This document shows, piece by piece, positions 62,033-64,000 of a stretch of DNA of 64,000 nt. The DNA comes from Buttiauxella agrestis (GTDB taxonomy: Bacteria > Pseudomonadota > Gammaproteobacteria > Enterobacterales > Enterobacteriaceae). The notes beneath the pieces were generated by a model. That model was not told the origin of the DNA, made no database searches, and worked only from the letters and a program-made list of their open reading frames with translations. The stretch's first letter is position 1, and the number at the start of each line of letters is the position of its first letter. The stretch spans positions 2,196,763-2,260,762 of the forward strand of contig NZ_UIGI01000001.1 in NCBI RefSeq assembly GCF_900446255.1, read 5' to 3'. Both the position numbers and the translations under genes were made by a program.

Positions 62033-63226
62033 CTAATGCGCGTCGGATTCAGCAGCTTGCCAGACCTCGACATTTTTACGGCGCTGCATCAGATAACCTA
62101 ACATTGCCAGCGCAATGGTCACCAGCATCACGCTGGTGGTCGTCAGCAGCGGCGTTGCCACAAGCCAGGACACCATCAAACTTGCCAGGAAGCACAGGCC
62201 CAATTGCAGCGTGTTTTGCAGCGCAGCGGCTTTACCCGTGGCCTGCGGGAATGGCAGCAGTGCTGAAGCGACAACGATGGGGTAAATTGCACCGTTGGCG
62301 ATTGCCATGATACAGAATGGGATCAGCAGCAGCGTCAGGGTCGCGTGACCGCTTATCGAAACCGCCCAGGTGCCGAAAATACTCAGCGTATATAAAGCCA
62401 GCAGCCAGGGCAGCATTTGCTTACCGTTCCATTTTTGCAGCGCGCTGCGACAACCGTAACCGCCAATCAGGAAGGCAATGGTTTGTGGCACGTAGCTCAG
62501 GCCGATTGCCGCCGGGCTGTAACCCATATCGTTCAGGATGAATGGGGAACCGGTCAACCAGGCAAAGAAGCTTGCGGAACAAGCGGCATAAATCAATACG
62601 TTGCCGCTATATACGCGATTGCGCAGCAACGACATAAAGCTGACTTTATTGTCTTCCGTTTGCGGGTGATGCTGAGTGCGTGGCTTCAGGCGCAGCGTTG
62701 GGATCATCAGCACCAGGGTGATTCCAAACAGGGTGGCGAAGATCGCCTGCCAGTCGAAGTGCACCAAAATCCAGCTACCGAGCAGCGGTGCCAGTGCCGG
62801 AGACAAGCCAACCAGCGGCATAATCGTGGCGAAAATACGATTTGCGCGATTCGCCGGGTAATAATCCGTCACCAGTGCCTGCCAGCTCACCGCCGCAGAA
62901 CACACACCCACGGCCTGTACAAAGCGCAGGACCAACAGCGCGGTGGCGCTTTCGACCCACAACATGCCGATACAACCGACGGCAAACAGGCTCAACCCGG
63001 CCAGTAACACAGGTTTGCGGCCGAAATGGTCAGACAGCGGCCCCCACATTAACTGGGCGAACGCAAATCCGGCGAGGAACAAACTCAGGCTTGCGCTCAC
63101 CGCGGAAGCATCGGTCTGTAAATCTTGCTGAATAGCCGCGAAAGCTGGCAGATACATGTCTGTGGCGAGGAACCCCAGCACACTTAATCCGGCCAGCCAG
63201 ATAAGAAATCCTTTTGATGGTTGCAT
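62033..63226 (-). CDS. punC: Bcr/CflA-family purine nucleoside exporter PunC (YdhC)
   Basis: This 397-aa major facilitator with 12 hydrophobic segments has the family motifs [44 protein letters not shown] and [11 protein letters not shown]. It corresponds to E. coli YdhC, now called PunC. It is divergent from punR, whose product activates it. In E. coli it imports or exports purine ribonucleosides such as adenosine; the same role here is inferred from close similarity. Confidence 0.92.
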   Translation of the reverse strand: MQPSKGFLIWLAGLSVLGFLATDMYLPAFAAIQQDLQTDASAVSASLSLFLAGFAFAQLMWGPLSDHFGRKPVLLAGLSLFAVGCIGMLWVESATALLVLRFVQAVGVCSAAVSWQALVTDYYPANRANRIFATIMPLVGLSPALAPLLGSWILVHFDWQAIFATLFGITLVLMIPTLRLKPRTQHHPQTEDNKVSFMSLLRNRVYSGNVLIYAACSASFFAWLTGSPFILNDMGYSPAAIGLSYVPQTIAFLIGGYGCRSALQKWNGKQMLPWLLALYTLSIFGTWAVSISGHATLTLLLIPFCIMAIANGAIYPIVVASALLPFPQATGKAAALQNTLQLGLCFLASLMVSWLVATPLLTTTSVMLVTIALAMLGYLMQRRKNVEVWQAAESDAH

Positions 63227-63341
63227 GTTTTTCTCTTGATTTATCTTGCAGGTTGATTGCCGCGAGAGTGTACGGAGTGCAATTACGCTTGTGAAACGCT
63301 AATATTTGTCTATTGCGTTCAAAAAATTTGTGAGCAGAAAA

Positions 63342-64000
63342 ATGTGGTCAGAATATTCGCTGGAAGTGATAGATGCGGTGGCGCGCAATGGCAGCTTCAG
63401 TGGTGCTGCACAGGAGTTGCACCGCGTTCCGTCTGCCATCAGCTATACGGTACGGCAACTGGAAGAGTGGTTAGCTGTGCCGCTGTTTGAACGCCGTCAC
63501 CGTGACGTGGAATTAACCCCCGCAGGCGTCTTTTTTTTGAAGGAAGGGCGCTCTGTTATCAAAAAAATGATGACGACACGGCAACAGTGCCAGCAGATCG
63601 CAAATGGATGGCGCGGACACCTGGCGATTGCGGTCGATAATATTGTAAAACCGGAGCGCACGCGCCAGCTGGTGTTGGATTTCTACCGTCATTTCCCGGA
63701 TATCGAGCTGCATATTTTTCAGGAAGTTTTTAACGGCGTGTGGGACGCACTGGCGGATGGGCGCGTTGAAGTTGCGATTGGCGCCACTCAGGCTATTCCT
63801 GTCGGTGGGCGTTTTGCCTTCCGGGACATGGGGACACTGAGCTGGCGTTGCGTGGTGGCAGCGAATCATCCCCTGGCGATACAAGGCGGCACATTGAGTG
63901 ATGACGACTTGCGAGCCTGGCCGTCGCTGGTTCTGGAAGATACTTCGCGTTCTTTACCCAAACGTATTACCTGGCTGCTGGATAACCAGCGGCGCGTAGT
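63342..64000 (+). CDS. punR: LysR-type regulator PunR (YdhB), C-terminus beyond the window
   Basis: From ATG 63342 the first 219 codons are present. MWSEYSLEVIDAVARNGSFS with LHRVPSAISYTVRQLEEWLAVPLFERRHRDVELTPAG is the helix-turn-helix and wing, nearly identical to E. coli YdhB; the effector domain (AVDNIVKPERTRQLVLDFYR, DALADGRVEVAIGAT) runs off the edge. It activates the divergent punC gene in response to purine nucleosides such as adenosine. Confidence 0.95.
   Translation, partial: MWSEYSLEVIDAVARNGSFSGAAQELHRVPSAISYTVRQLEEWLAVPLFERRHRDVELTPAGVFFLKEGRSVIKKMMTTRQQCQQIANGWRGHLAIAVDNIVKPERTRQLVLDFYRHFPDIELHIFQEVFNGVWDALADGRVEVAIGATQAIPVGGRFAFRDMGTLSWRCVVAANHPLAIQGGTLSDDDLRAWPSLVLEDTSRSLPKRITWLLDNQRRV

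Noticed and set aside
1-64000. CRISPR arrays, insertion sequences or prophage genes
   Set aside because: I saw no regularly spaced direct repeats, transposase, integrase or phage structural genes in the window.

Overview
The window is chromosomal DNA of a member of the Enterobacteriaceae. The protein sequences match E. coli-type families throughout, and the right end keeps the E. coli gene order punR-punC-cfa-ribE-mdtK-valVW, here reading right to left on the minus strand. A beta-glucoside PTS operon sits between cfa and ribE. Other enterobacterial marks are an ERIC repeat, a complete arnBCADTEF operon and the bluF/bluR/ycgZ-ymgA-ariR locus. The genus cannot be fixed from the sequence alone.

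Layout, left to right. (1) 1-6296 (minus): chaperone-usher fimbrial operon 1, with major pilin, chaperone, usher, adhesin, two minor pilins and a second chaperone running off the left edge. (2) 6746-9892: three paralogous LysR-type regulators. (3) 10000-14019: a CsbD/DUF883-like protein and a PaoABC-type molybdenum aldehyde oxidoreductase without the usual Tat signal. (4) 14165-18604: a probably Fur-controlled YncE-like lipoprotein and TonB-dependent receptor, then an SDR oxidoreductase. (5) 18674-29082: yicL, eptA and the arn operon, a lipid A modification block around one PmrA box, with an ERIC element in the arn leader. (6) 29206-31861: a POT peptide transporter, the wreck of an ars operon (arsB gutted, arsC shortened), and two tiny genes. 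(7) 32310-37672: stress genes (yciF, a 331-aa membrane protein) and the blue-light system (ycgZ-ymgA-ariR, bluF, bluR). (8) 37978-44223: LysR/YeeA, OYE reductase/LysR, and a Tat-exported PhoX under a near-consensus PHO box. (9) 44269-53430: a fimbrial-subunit remnant, two IprA/YaiV-like regulators, fimbrial operon 2, and two LuxR-type regulators. (10) 53966-63226: two tRNA-Val genes, mdtK, ribE, the PTS-beta-glucosidase-LacI operon, cfa and punC. punR is cut by the right edge.

Two themes connect the genes. Both fimbrial operons have the same plan: the major pilin is first and is followed by a terminator-like hairpin, so pilin should be made in excess of chaperone and usher. Each lies beside a set of duplicated regulators. 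In the second locus an 18-bp motif occurs upstream of one IprA-like gene, upstream of the major pilin and upstream of one LuxR-like gene, which suggests a shared local circuit. The second theme is the envelope and stress response: lipid A modification, cyclopropane fatty acid synthesis, blue-light/biofilm signalling, phosphate starvation and iron uptake.
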